The position numbers and the translations under genes were made by a program. A stretch of 64,000 bases of DNA from Streptomyces kurssanovii (GTDB taxonomy: Bacteria > Actinomycetota > Actinomycetes > Streptomycetales > Streptomycetaceae), in the NCBI RefSeq assembly GCF_014649695.1, contig NZ_BMTN01000017.1, positions 62,001 to 126,000 on the forward strand, given 5' to 3'. This document shows, piece after piece, positions 28,629-36,454 of the stretch. The notes beneath the pieces were generated by a model. That model was not told where the DNA came from and made no database searches. It saw only the letters and a list, made by a program, of their open reading frames with translations. Every line of letters begins with the position of its first letter. The stretch's first letter is position 1.

Positions 28629-29201
28629 CTAGGCGACCGAGTGCGTCACCGTGCCGGTGTAGGTGCCTGCCACCGCGGAGGCGGGCACCGACATCACCAG
28701 CGTCGGCCGCCAGATCACCGAAGTGCTGCTCATCGGGCCGCTATAGGAGAAGGCCGTGCGCGGGACGTCCAGGGCCTCCTCGTTGGTCGCGGTGGGCTGA
28801 CCGGGGGTCCAGGTGCCACTGCCCGATGACGAGACGATCGCGCCGGACCAGTACGAGAGTCTGGAACGTGAAATCGTCTCACCCGCCGTGCCGCTCCCGG
28901 TGGTGAAGTTGCTCGCCGACGCCGTCGCGGTCCACCGGCGAGCACCGCCGTTGGCCACACGCACCTGCCCGAGCTGCACGGTCATCGTCTGCCCTGGCTG
29001 CGCCGCCCCCATGCTCGCCGAGGCCGGCGCGGTCACCGAGGGGGCCAGCAGAGCCTGAGGAATCGCGAACACCCTGCCGATTGTCCTGGCTTCCGCCTCA
29101 GCGGCCCCTCCCGGAGGCCCCACCAGGCAGCTCACGCACATCACGCCTTGGACCCCGATCCGCAACGCGAGTCGGGGCCACGAGGAGCATTGCACTCCCA
29201 C
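28629..29201 (-). CDS. Secreted WxL-like surface protein 1
   Basis: A 190-residue protein, third in a minus-strand operon. A probable signal peptide is in the first 35 residues (RLALRIGVQGVMCVSCLVG then AEAEA). The mature part is Ser/Thr/Ala-rich beta-type sequence with GQTMTVQLGQVRVANGGARRW and WTATASASNF. It ends YTGTVTHSVA, nearly the same as the end of the protein coded at 30362 (YSGVITHSVA), and the two share the layout strand-WTAT-FTTGxGTAxETIS. The closing pattern resembles the C-terminal strand of WxL domains, although the WxL motif itself is not literal. Confidence 0.75.
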   Translation of the reverse strand: MGVQCSSWPRLALRIGVQGVMCVSCLVGPPGGAAEAEARTIGRVFAIPQALLAPSVTAPASASMGAAQPGQTMTVQLGQVRVANGGARRWTATASASNFTTGSGTAGETISRSRLSYWSGAIVSSSGSGTWTPGQPTATNEEALDVPRTAFSYSGPMSSTSVIWRPTLVMSVPASAVAGTYTGTVTHSVA

Positions 29202-29323
29202 CCTGCTCCCTTCAGAGCCCCATCATTGGACCGATTGTCACCACGTCTCCGGTGGCCCGGGGCGTCATGCGCGCGGTGTCGGCGATCCGTCAGGGCAGTT
29301 CACCCCTTCAGCCGTGGCACCGC

Positions 29324-30349
29324 TCATCGCCGGCTCGGCGCCGATCCTCTGCGCCGCAAGACGAAAAGGACCCCAACGGCGCCCACCCCGGTGGACACAA
29401 GACCCGCCGTGCCGTACCAGAACTTTCGGTCCGAAAGATCCCCCAGCCACGCCAAGGCCGTGCCACCCGGCTCCGGGAAGGTCAAGCGGCTGGTGAAGCT
29501 GCGCTTGACCAGTCCGCTTTCCAGGTGCAGCCGTGCTGTCCACGGACCTGCGGGCAGACGCCTGCCGAGGTCGACACGAACCGTCCCCGCTCCCCCGGGA
29601 GGCAGCGTCGTGCCTTCGGTCACCGGATGTCCGCCCGCCTCCAGCCCGTCGGGGCCGTGCGAGAGATGGAGCTTTCCCTTCAGATCCAGCGCCCGCCTGC
29701 CCGTGTTGCGTACATGGGCCAGGACACTCGGTCGGCCGTCCTCGCTCCGCAGGGTGACGAGTTTGTGGATCTTGAAGTCGGCATACTCTCCACTGTCGCC
29801 GATGTCCAGATACACCCGCGTGCCTACGCGGGTGACGCTTCCGATGTTGTGAGTGGCGTCCGGCGGGGTTCCGCTCTCCGCCCACACGACCGCATAGCGC
29901 TCACCCGGCGCCGCCGTCTCCGGCACCTTGATCGTGACACGGGCCTCGGCCTTCTCCTGCGGTGCCAGACGCAGGACCGGAGGGTCGACGCGGGTCCATT
30001 CGCTCAGTTCGTTGGATGCGCGGCCCTCGGCGAAGGTGAACCTGTTCTCGGCGATCTTGGCCGCAGCCGGATACAGGCTCACCCGACGCGGGACTCCGGT
30101 CTCGTTGCTCACCTCGAACCGCCGTTGGATGGTGGTTCCCGGCTTCAGATGGTCGACGATGTACTGCAGCGCTCGTGGATCGTCCCGTCGCACCACCGGG
30201 GCTTCGAGGAGACGGAAGCCGATGAATCCTGCATCGGCCGAATCCTCGGAGGGGGCGGCCGATGCCGAGTCGGACAAGACAAGGGATGCGCTCATGAGCA
30301 CGGCCAGGGCCGCGCCCAGGAGCCGGAACAGCGTCGATGGTTTCTGCAC
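29324..30349 (-). CDS. DUF916-like (WxL-partner) membrane-anchored surface protein
   Basis: A 341-residue protein with a signal peptide (LLGAALAVLMSASLVLSDSA), two immunoglobulin-like beta domains and a C-terminal membrane span (YGTAGLVSTGVGAVGVLFVL) with a basic tail. Family-type features are HLKPGTTIQRRFEVSNETG, PEKAEARV-type strands (RLAPQEKAEARVTIKVPETA) and YAVVWAES. In Firmicutes, DUF916/DUF3324 proteins bind peptidoglycan and hold WxL proteins on the cell surface. It starts with GTG 12 bases after the stop of the upstream small protein. Its position between two WxL-like proteins supports a similar complex. Confidence 0.8.
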   Translation of the reverse strand: MQKPSTLFRLLGAALAVLMSASLVLSDSASAAPSEDSADAGFIGFRLLEAPVVRRDDPRALQYIVDHLKPGTTIQRRFEVSNETGVPRRVSLYPAAAKIAENRFTFAEGRASNELSEWTRVDPPVLRLAPQEKAEARVTIKVPETAAPGERYAVVWAESGTPPDATHNIGSVTRVGTRVYLDIGDSGEYADFKIHKLVTLRSEDGRPSVLAHVRNTGRRALDLKGKLHLSHGPDGLEAGGHPVTEGTTLPPGGAGTVRVDLGRRLPAGPWTARLHLESGLVKRSFTSRLTFPEPGGTALAWLGDLSDRKFWYGTAGLVSTGVGAVGVLFVLRRRGSAPSRR

Positions 30350-30361
30350 GTCGTCAGGTGC

Positions 30362-30889
30362 TCACGCCACCGAGTGGGTGATGACGCCGGAATAGTCACC
30401 GGACACGTTGCTCGCCGGCACATCGACGGTCAGCTGAGGGTTCCAGCTGACGGAGTTCGCGCCGTCACCGCTGGTCCGGGAGAACGCCGTACGGGCCGAG
30501 GCGAGACTTCCGGCTGTACCGGGGGTGTGCGGCGGATTGGTCTCGGCGGTCGCTGTTCCGGGGGCATAGTTCACACTGGCACCCGAAATCGTCTCCGGGG
30601 CCGTGCCGGCACCCGTCGTGAAGGGCGTACTCAGCGACACCGTGGCAGTCCACGTCGTGCTCAGCTGGGAACGCTGGTCGTTCACCGTCACCGTGCCCAG
30701 GGCCCCAGTGGCCTGACCACCCGGAGCCGCGCCGGACAGACTGGCACTGCCGGGCGCGCTGGCGGTGAGGCCCGTCGTCGCCGTCACCGTGAACGTGGTA
30801 GTCGTGTCGACCGCCGTCGCAGGCGCGGACGTCAGCATGACAGCACCGGACGCCGCGACAGCGGCAACCGCAGCATTTCGAAAACGCAT
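30362..30889 (-). CDS. Secreted WxL-like surface protein 2
   Basis: A 175-residue protein, first gene of the operon. The signal peptide is MRFRNAAVAAVAASGAVMLT, cleaved near APATA. The mature protein is Thr/Ser/Gly-rich beta sequence with WTATVSLSTPFTTGAGTAPE and ends YSGVITHSVA. It is a clear paralogue of the protein coded at 28629. Cysteines are absent. The start at 30889 has CGGAGC upstream and gives a clean signal peptide. It is probably displayed outside the cell with the DUF916-like protein. Confidence 0.8.
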   Translation of the reverse strand: MRFRNAAVAAVAASGAVMLTSAPATAVDTTTTFTVTATTGLTASAPGSASLSGAAPGGQATGALGTVTVNDQRSQLSTTWTATVSLSTPFTTGAGTAPETISGASVNYAPGTATAETNPPHTPGTAGSLASARTAFSRTSGDGANSVSWNPQLTVDVPASNVSGDYSGVITHSVA

Positions 30890-31331
30890 ATTTGCTCCGA
30901 GCTGGCGTGATCGGTTCGTCGGACCCCTCCCCGCCATACGACCCCCGATCCCCGAGAAGCGCTTCAGCAATCACGCGATGGAATGAGGCATTGGAGCCAA
31001 ACAGCCCATCCAAAGGCCTCACGCCGGACTCGCGGGCCCTGGCACGCCACTCCGAAGGCACCCCTTCCGCGGGTACAACATGTCTGTTCGGGACCCCCAC
31101 GTCTTCTGTCAGCTGGCTGCCGGACCCACGCCGCTACTGTCGTCCGGGGCAGCTCTGTCGCCACTTCGCATTCAGCCGGCGCAGTCCGTCAGGCGACGGA
31201 GCGATGCATGCGTCCGCAACAGCGGGAACGACCTCTTCGGGCGAGGGGACCCCGACGTATACGTCGCACAGTCGCTCGACAGTCCTGACGGTGGAGGCTT
31301 CCGGGGGTGAGGAAACCGACCCCGTTGAGGA
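30890..31331. other. Intergenic, promoter side of the WxL-like operon
   Basis: About 440 bases. It includes the promoter of the surface-protein operon and the end of the cyclase-like gene. No coding sequence or clear hairpin was found. Confidence 0.4.
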
Positions 31332-32666
31332 TCAGCCCGTGAGGAATTCCCGGGCGGAATCTACACTCCACAGCCATGCGGTGGCCTGGTAGCCCTTGGC
31401 CACGGCGAGGACTTGTGTGAAGGCTTCTTGGTCGAAGGGGCCTTCAACAGGGGTGCCGTCGCGGAGGGCGCGGTCGTCGAGGGGACCGCGGTCGGCGGTT
31501 GCATATCCGGGGCGGAAGACGTTCTCGTAGAGCCAGTCGGAAACGGCCACGACGAGGTCGGCCTTCTCGTTGTTGTCCAGAGCGTCCCGTAGCTGTCGGC
31601 TGTCTACCAGGCGGCAGAACCTCACCACCGTGGGGCCGGAGAAGCCGAGCGCCGAGCGGGCGACGGGCCCGATGTCCCACGCCATACGGCATCGGATTCT
31701 GTCCGCGTGGCCACTGTTGTCCCTGGCCAGATGCGCGGCCACGCCGCTCATCAGCCGGGGAAGGAGATCGACGCAGTCCATTTCGACAGGCAGGACCACG
31801 TTCATGCCGTCACCCGTGGGCTGGACGTCTGTCCGCTCATCGGGAACGCCGGCCTCGTGCAGCACGTGGCGGACGAGTTGGGCCACTCGGTGCTGTACCT
31901 CGTTCTGCCGGGGGCCGGAGCGGGTGCTGTAGCCCTCGACGTCGAGGGCGAAGCCAAGCCTGATCTGACGCCGGCCAGTGACGTCAGCCGAAGCCGGACG
32001 GCGTTCGGGGATCCTGCCGAGGGGAAGTTGGACGACGAACGCTGCGGGTCTGCCCTTCGGCGAGAACCCCATGTCTTGGAACGGTGTCAGCGCGTAAGCG
32101 GCGTCGGCCCGTACTTTCAGTTCACGCAGGCCGGAGGGGACCAGCAGCAGGAGCCAGCCGCTGCGCGAGCCGATGGGAACCCCGTGGGTGTCTCCTGTGT
32201 GGCGCCACCGCACTGAGGTGCTGCCGATTCCGAACGCTTCGATGGTCGGTGTGAGCGCCGGAACGACAAGGTCGTTCATCACCATGTCACCAGAGCAGCC
32301 GGTCCGGGAGGTGACATCGGGATGGGCGATGAAGGCGAGATGCCTGGTCACTGCGTAACTGCGGGAGGGTTCGGGCAAGCCGACGGCCTTCGGCACCATG
32401 TCGGCTACGTACACTCCGCTGTCCTCGAATGTGAACCCGAGCTCCATCCACCGTGGCGGTGAGGAGGACGGACGTAAGGCCAGGTCCGTGTTCACTTTGA
32501 TGACGTAGACGTCATGGTCAGGGAAATCCGCGGGCACCGGCGTGACGGCATGGATCTGCCAGCCCTGAAATTTGACGGCGCCGATGTCGACCTCTTGGGG
32601 AGCCGTGTCGAACGAACGGCTGCTGTCGTCGACGAGGACGAGTTCCACCTCAGCCACGTGGTCCAC
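31332..32666 (-). CDS. Class III nucleotide-cyclase-like protein with unknown N-terminal domain
   Basis: A 444-residue protein. Residues about 238-400 resemble a class III nucleotide cyclase: LDVEGYSTR supplies the first metal Asp (about 242), TGDGMNVVLP the second (about 286), and GFSGPTVVRFCRLVDS the helix with a retained Arg (about 352), although the usual Asn before it is not evident. Residues 1-230 form an unfamiliar beta-rich domain. The GTG at 32666 after GGAGGGGG was chosen over a TTG at 32723 without a ribosome site. The start lies 17 bases inside the end of the CHAT gene, so the two are co-translated. Product and activity are unproven. Confidence 0.75.
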   Translation of the reverse strand: MDHVAEVELVLVDDSSRSFDTAPQEVDIGAVKFQGWQIHAVTPVPADFPDHDVYVIKVNTDLALRPSSSPPRWMELGFTFEDSGVYVADMVPKAVGLPEPSRSYAVTRHLAFIAHPDVTSRTGCSGDMVMNDLVVPALTPTIEAFGIGSTSVRWRHTGDTHGVPIGSRSGWLLLLVPSGLRELKVRADAAYALTPFQDMGFSPKGRPAAFVVQLPLGRIPERRPASADVTGRRQIRLGFALDVEGYSTRSGPRQNEVQHRVAQLVRHVLHEAGVPDERTDVQPTGDGMNVVLPVEMDCVDLLPRLMSGVAAHLARDNSGHADRIRCRMAWDIGPVARSALGFSGPTVVRFCRLVDSRQLRDALDNNEKADLVVAVSDWLYENVFRPGYATADRGPLDDRALRDGTPVEGPFDQEAFTQVLAVAKGYQATAWLWSVDSAREFLTG

Positions 32667-34683
32667 GAAACCCCCTCCGGCGTCTGGCCACTCCACGGCA
32701 GTGACGGTGTTGGGACGGTACAAGGGCGAAGGGGCGAAGTGTGTGGGCAGGAACGCCGAGACATACGAACGCGGCCCAGTGCCGCGGGTGCAGTCCTTCC
32801 GACCAAGCCTTCCTCTGCGCTTGCTGAAGTGCGTGCGCCGGCGAGGCGCCGGCAGCGAGACGGCGGTAGAACTCCTGGATCACCGTCCGGGTCGTTCCGT
32901 CCGGAACGCGCCACAGGCTCATGACGACGACTCTGGCTCCGGCCTGGCGGAAGGCGTGACCGGCCGACCAGGGCACATCGCCCGCTCCGACCTCGCCGAG
33001 TCCGGTCTCGCATGCGCTGAGTACGACCAGAGTCGTATCTCTGAGGGAGAGTCCGGCGATGTCGGATCCTAGGAGTAGGCCGTCACCCGGTTTCGGCAAA
33101 CTCTCACCCTTGGATTCCCACAGCGCCGCGTTGGCCAACGCCACTCCGCAGCGATGCCACGGCTTGTCCGAGTGCGTGAGGAGCTCGAATCCGCGGAACC
33201 GGCCGAGGTGGTTCACGTTGGGCAGGCCTCTACTGGGGACTTCCCGCCGGCGGACGGCGAAGGCGTGGGTGGCCAGATGCAGAACACGCGGCGATCGGAC
33301 ATTGCGCAGCAGCGCGTCGGTGGCGTCGGGGCCCGTCGTGACGCCGACTCCGAGGAGTGATGCCACGAACTTCCCCTCCTCTCGGGCGTGCGGAAGCGGC
33401 GCGAAGAGTGTCCGTTTCCGTTCGCCGTCCGGTGCGCCGAAGGCCGGGTCCGCGACGACCAGGGGATCCCCGGTGCCGGCCGCCGGCGAGTCGTCCGTGG
33501 TCGGTTCCAGACCGTGGTTGACGAAGGTGAGGGTGGCATCCCTCAGCCATGGACTGCCGTCGGTATGGGGCAGAGCGGCGAACGGTGCCAGCCACAGTTC
33601 GGAATCGGGAGCGATGATGACTCGGCGAGCCCGGGCCACGAGGGGGCGCAGAGGCTCGAGTACGGCTGCGGCCAGAGCATGTGAGGCACGACCCCTCACG
33701 TTGGAGGGCGGCTCCGGAGGGTCAGGGTTTTCGGTCTTGCCGACCGATGCCTGAAGTCCGTACAGGCGATGCAACTGCTCTTGCCGAAACGTACTTGTGC
33801 CGTTGCTGAGGTCCCACATCAGCTGCCGGAACGAGACGGCGTCGATGGTGACCGTGTGCTCGATGAGCTGATGCGAGCGGCTGTAGGTCACCTGCATCTG
33901 TGCGGTCACGGGTGGCCCGTCGGACCCGTCGTCCTCGGCTTCGAACAGGCGACGCATCTCCGCGACGGGCATGGAGACGCAACCGCCGTGATAGGAGGCC
34001 AGCCCGGACATTTCCTCCCGCACGTCTGCAACGCAGTCGTCGATCTCCTTGGCGAGCCCGATGTCGACGAGGGTGACCCGACGGTCGTCGGCCCAGCCTC
34101 CGAGAGCGAAGCAGGCGTACCTGTCGGGCAGTTGTCCCGCAGACTGCAGCGGAGCGGTGAAGTCGTGAGGCGCATAGCGCAAGAACTCGAGGAGGACGCC
34201 ATCGGCCGGCAGCCGACTCCAGGTCTCCGAGAGACGGGGAAACAGCGGACCGGCTCGGGGGGGTTCGGCCTTGGTGAGGGCAGCCGTGATCGCTTTCCAG
34301 GTCATGACCTGCCGCATGGCGGAAGCGGTGATCTTCGGGTTGGACGCCATCAGCGCCAGGGACACAGACAGGCCCACCGCTTCGCCGAGCCAGGACGCGG
34401 CAATACGCCGTACCTCCAGCGAGCCCGTGTACTCGCGATACGCGTTGGCGGCCACCACGGTGAAGGAAGATCGGAAGGAGGCCGCGGCTTGTTCGAGCTT
34501 GCCGCGGGCAACGCGGATCTTGCCCAGCTTCTCCAGACAGGTGGACCGTCGGAGGTCATCCACGGGGAACAGGCCGGCAGCTTTGCGAAGCGCGACATCC
34601 GCCTCGTTCAGCGCATCCCGGCCCATCAGTTCCGCGCCGTGGTGCAGGAGTCGAGAGGCACGGTCGGCAGCACCGTCGTCCAT
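32650..34683 (-). CDS. TPR-CHAT caspase-like protease
   Basis: A 677-residue protein. The first 120 residues are TPR-like helices (LLHHGAELMGRDALNEADVA, LEKLGKIRVARGKLEQAAAS). The C-terminal 330 residues are a CHAT domain with the catalytic dyad in VLHLATHAFA (His near 473) and LSACETGLGEV (Cys near 558), followed by GARVVVMSLWRV. CHAT proteases (separase/caspase clan) act in bacterial immune and cell-death systems such as gasdermin activation and type III-E CRISPR. Upstream GGGGGAGGGG is a strong ribosome site. It is divergent from a Crp-type regulator gene. The last 30 residues are basic and overlap the cyclase gene. Confidence 0.9.
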   Translation of the reverse strand: MDDGAADRASRLLHHGAELMGRDALNEADVALRKAAGLFPVDDLRRSTCLEKLGKIRVARGKLEQAAASFRSSFTVVAANAYREYTGSLEVRRIAASWLGEAVGLSVSLALMASNPKITASAMRQVMTWKAITAALTKAEPPRAGPLFPRLSETWSRLPADGVLLEFLRYAPHDFTAPLQSAGQLPDRYACFALGGWADDRRVTLVDIGLAKEIDDCVADVREEMSGLASYHGGCVSMPVAEMRRLFEAEDDGSDGPPVTAQMQVTYSRSHQLIEHTVTIDAVSFRQLMWDLSNGTSTFRQEQLHRLYGLQASVGKTENPDPPEPPSNVRGRASHALAAAVLEPLRPLVARARRVIIAPDSELWLAPFAALPHTDGSPWLRDATLTFVNHGLEPTTDDSPAAGTGDPLVVADPAFGAPDGERKRTLFAPLPHAREEGKFVASLLGVGVTTGPDATDALLRNVRSPRVLHLATHAFAVRRREVPSRGLPNVNHLGRFRGFELLTHSDKPWHRCGVALANAALWESKGESLPKPGDGLLLGSDIAGLSLRDTTLVVLSACETGLGEVGAGDVPWSAGHAFRQAGARVVVMSLWRVPDGTTRTVIQEFYRRLAAGASPAHALQQAQRKAWSEGLHPRHWAAFVCLGVPAHTLRPFALVPSQHRHCRGVARRRRGFRGPRG

Positions 34684-34800
34684 AGCCCCTCCCCCCTGGC
34701 GGTTGGACGACCTGGTATGGCAGAAGTGTCCGATTGCACCGAAGTCCTGTCATAGCGTAGTCGAAGGGATACAGCCCACGGGCCGTAACGAGAGGGGGCG
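34684..34800. promoter_or_regulatory. Divergent promoter region between the CHAT and Crp/Fnr genes
   Basis: The 117 bases between the two divergent starts must carry both promoters and are the natural place for a Crp/Fnr operator. No clear palindrome of the TGTGA-N6-TCACA type is visible, so no operator is called. Confidence 0.5.
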
Positions 34801-35502
34801 TTGGCCTTGTCGAGCTCCAGCACATCTGGCCGGCGTGGACCGTGGCCGCCCAGCAGTCTGATGTACGCACTTCCCGCGGAAACCGGAGATGCTCTGCTCA
34901 CCCTCGGCTCCCGGCGCCGCTATGCGGACGGGCAGCAATTGCTGACAGAAGGGGACAGCACCACGCATGCGATCCTGCTCGTCGACGCGTCCGTCAAGGT
35001 CAGTGCCACGACCGCGGACGGCCGGTCAACGCTGCTGGCGGTACGTCACAGCGGTGATCTGGTCGGCGAGATGGCGGCACTCGACGGGCAGCCTCGCGTG
35101 GCCACGGTGACGGCTGTCGGTGCTGCAAGAGTCCAGGCCATTTCCCATCAGGAGTTCCGGGCCTTCCTGCACCGGCACCCGCGGGCAGCGGCCGCCGTCA
35201 GTCGGCAGGTCGTCGAGCGGCTGCGGGCCGCCACACGGCGACGGGTCGACTTCGCAGGCGTACCCGTACAGGTGAGGCTGTGCCGGGTATTGGCGGAGTG
35301 GTGCGAGGAGAACGACAGCCGGACTCCCTGCCGCGTCGGGCTCACGCAGTACGAGTTGGCCACGCTGATAGGAGCCGCCGAGGTGAGTGTCAGCCGTGCC
35401 CTGCGCACGCTCGCCCAGGACGGTGTCATCCGGACGGGATACCGGTGGGTCGAGATCCCCGACCGCACCGCGATCCGGCAGCTGGGAAACAGGAGGCCGT
35501 AG
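34801..35502 (+). CDS. Crp/Fnr-family transcription regulator
   Basis: A 233-residue regulator. Residues about 30-140 are a cyclic-nucleotide-binding fold; GEMAALDGQPRVATVTAV is the phosphate-binding cassette with the conserved Arg but Val where cAMP binders have Ser or Thr. The C-terminal winged helix has TQYELATLIGAAEVSVSRAL. The start is TTG directly after GAGAGGGGG. Its position beside a cyclase-like gene raises the possibility that it senses that enzyme's product, perhaps not cAMP. Downstream genes run in the same direction. Confidence 0.9.
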   Translation: MALSSSSTSGRRGPWPPSSLMYALPAETGDALLTLGSRRRYADGQQLLTEGDSTTHAILLVDASVKVSATTADGRSTLLAVRHSGDLVGEMAALDGQPRVATVTAVGAARVQAISHQEFRAFLHRHPRAAAAVSRQVVERLRAATRRRVDFAGVPVQVRLCRVLAEWCEENDSRTPCRVGLTQYELATLIGAAEVSVSRALRTLAQDGVIRTGYRWVEIPDRTAIRQLGNRRP

Positions 35503-35619
35503 TCGCCACCGCACCGGGTCGCCGCGATTCCGTCTTCTGATGGAGACGGCGCGCCCAGGGAACCGGCAGCCTCATGTCAGCGATCAGGCAACTGCGAATG
35601 CCGCTGCCAGGGAGGGCTG

Positions 35620-36171
35620 ATGGGCGCACAAGATTTTGGACCACTGGGTAGCTCCTTCGAGTTCATCCATCGAAACCTCGACTCCTTCAAGATCAAGCAG
35701 GAGGTCGACAAGCGGGGCATCCACGGGTACATCGACCACTGTGCCCGCCTGGCGGCGGCCACGGGTGTCGCTGCCGGTTCCGGCGGGGGTCTGACCCTGG
35801 CACTGGGCATTCCGGCGGACATCGCCAACACCGTGGCCCAGCAGTTCAAGGTGACCCTGGCGGTGATCTACCACCGCACCGGCCGGTACACGGTCAGCTT
35901 CGAGGAGTTCATGAAGATCGTCGCGTTGTCGGTCGGCGTGGAAGCCGGCGCCAAGGGCCTGGAGTACCTGGTCATCAAGGTGGCGCAGGAGGTGCTGAAG
36001 CGGCTGAGCGCCCGCGTGGTGGGCCGGCTCATTCCCCTCGTGGGGGCTGTCGTGGGGGGAACGCTGAACTACGCCTTCATCAAGGGGATCGGATCGTCCC
36101 TGCTCGTCTTCGCCGACGACATCTTCGACGACCGCACGAAGGGCGGATCGGGGTCCCTGTCGGCCGCATAG
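35620..36171 (+). CDS. EcsC-family protein
   Basis: A 183-residue protein resembling the EcsC family. It has a His/Arg-containing N-terminal helix (GIHGYIDHCARLAAATG), a glycine-rich hydrophobic stretch (GVAAGSGGGLTLALGIPADI) and a second one near residue 140 (GRLIPLVGAVVGGTLNYAFI). The hydrophobic parts suggest membrane association. The ribosome site GGGAGGG is strong. It lies 117 bases after the Crp-type gene in the same direction. EcsC proteins have no settled function; in conflict islands such small membrane-active proteins can be effectors. Confidence 0.75.
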   Translation: MGAQDFGPLGSSFEFIHRNLDSFKIKQEVDKRGIHGYIDHCARLAAATGVAAGSGGGLTLALGIPADIANTVAQQFKVTLAVIYHRTGRYTVSFEEFMKIVALSVGVEAGAKGLEYLVIKVAQEVLKRLSARVVGRLIPLVGAVVGGTLNYAFIKGIGSSLLVFADDIFDDRTKGGSGSLSAA

Positions 36172-36276
36172 GCCCGACCAAGGACCCCCGGCTGCACCTC
36201 CCATGGGGTCAGCCGCTATCAGCTCCGTTCGCACCACATCGGCACGGCCCGGGATCGAAGGAAAGAGAGGCACCCT

Positions 36277-36441
36277 ATGAACGCCGATCGACTGGATGAC
36301 GCACCCGTGAGCGCGGAGCGGCCGCTCCCGCCGAGTCTCTACGACACGCTGGCCGAGGCCGTCGAGTTCGCCGACGTTCCGGGCAGGACGACGACTATGT
36401 CGGTCGAGACGACGGACAATGACCCCTTCACCTTCAGCTGA
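36277..36441 (+). CDS. Candidate 54-residue precursor peptide (ATP-grasp target)
   Basis: A small gene with a good ribosome site (AAAGAGAGG, then ATG). The peptide has an acidic leader-like part (PPSLYDTLAEAVEFADVPG) and a C-terminal 19-residue tail rich in Thr, Ser, Asp and Glu (GRTTTMSVETTDNDPFTFS). Thr/Ser donors beside Asp/Glu acceptors are what graspetide (omega-ester peptide) cores contain. An ATP-grasp gene follows at once. No Cys is present, so a lanthipeptide is unlikely. The precursor role is inference from size, composition and context; I do not match it to a named precursor group. Confidence 0.65.
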   Translation: MNADRLDDAPVSAERPLPPSLYDTLAEAVEFADVPGRTTTMSVETTDNDPFTFS

Positions 36442-36454
36442 CGGGGCATGCACG

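Noticed and set aside
35026-35514. Antisense frame within the Crp/Fnr gene
   Set aside because: It mirrors the codon structure of the real gene on the other strand and gives no recognisable protein.
36419-36454. Extended start (ATG at 36419) for the ATP-grasp gene
   Set aside because: It would overlap the peptide gene by 23 bases and has a poor ribosome site; kept only as an alternative to the GTG at 36455.
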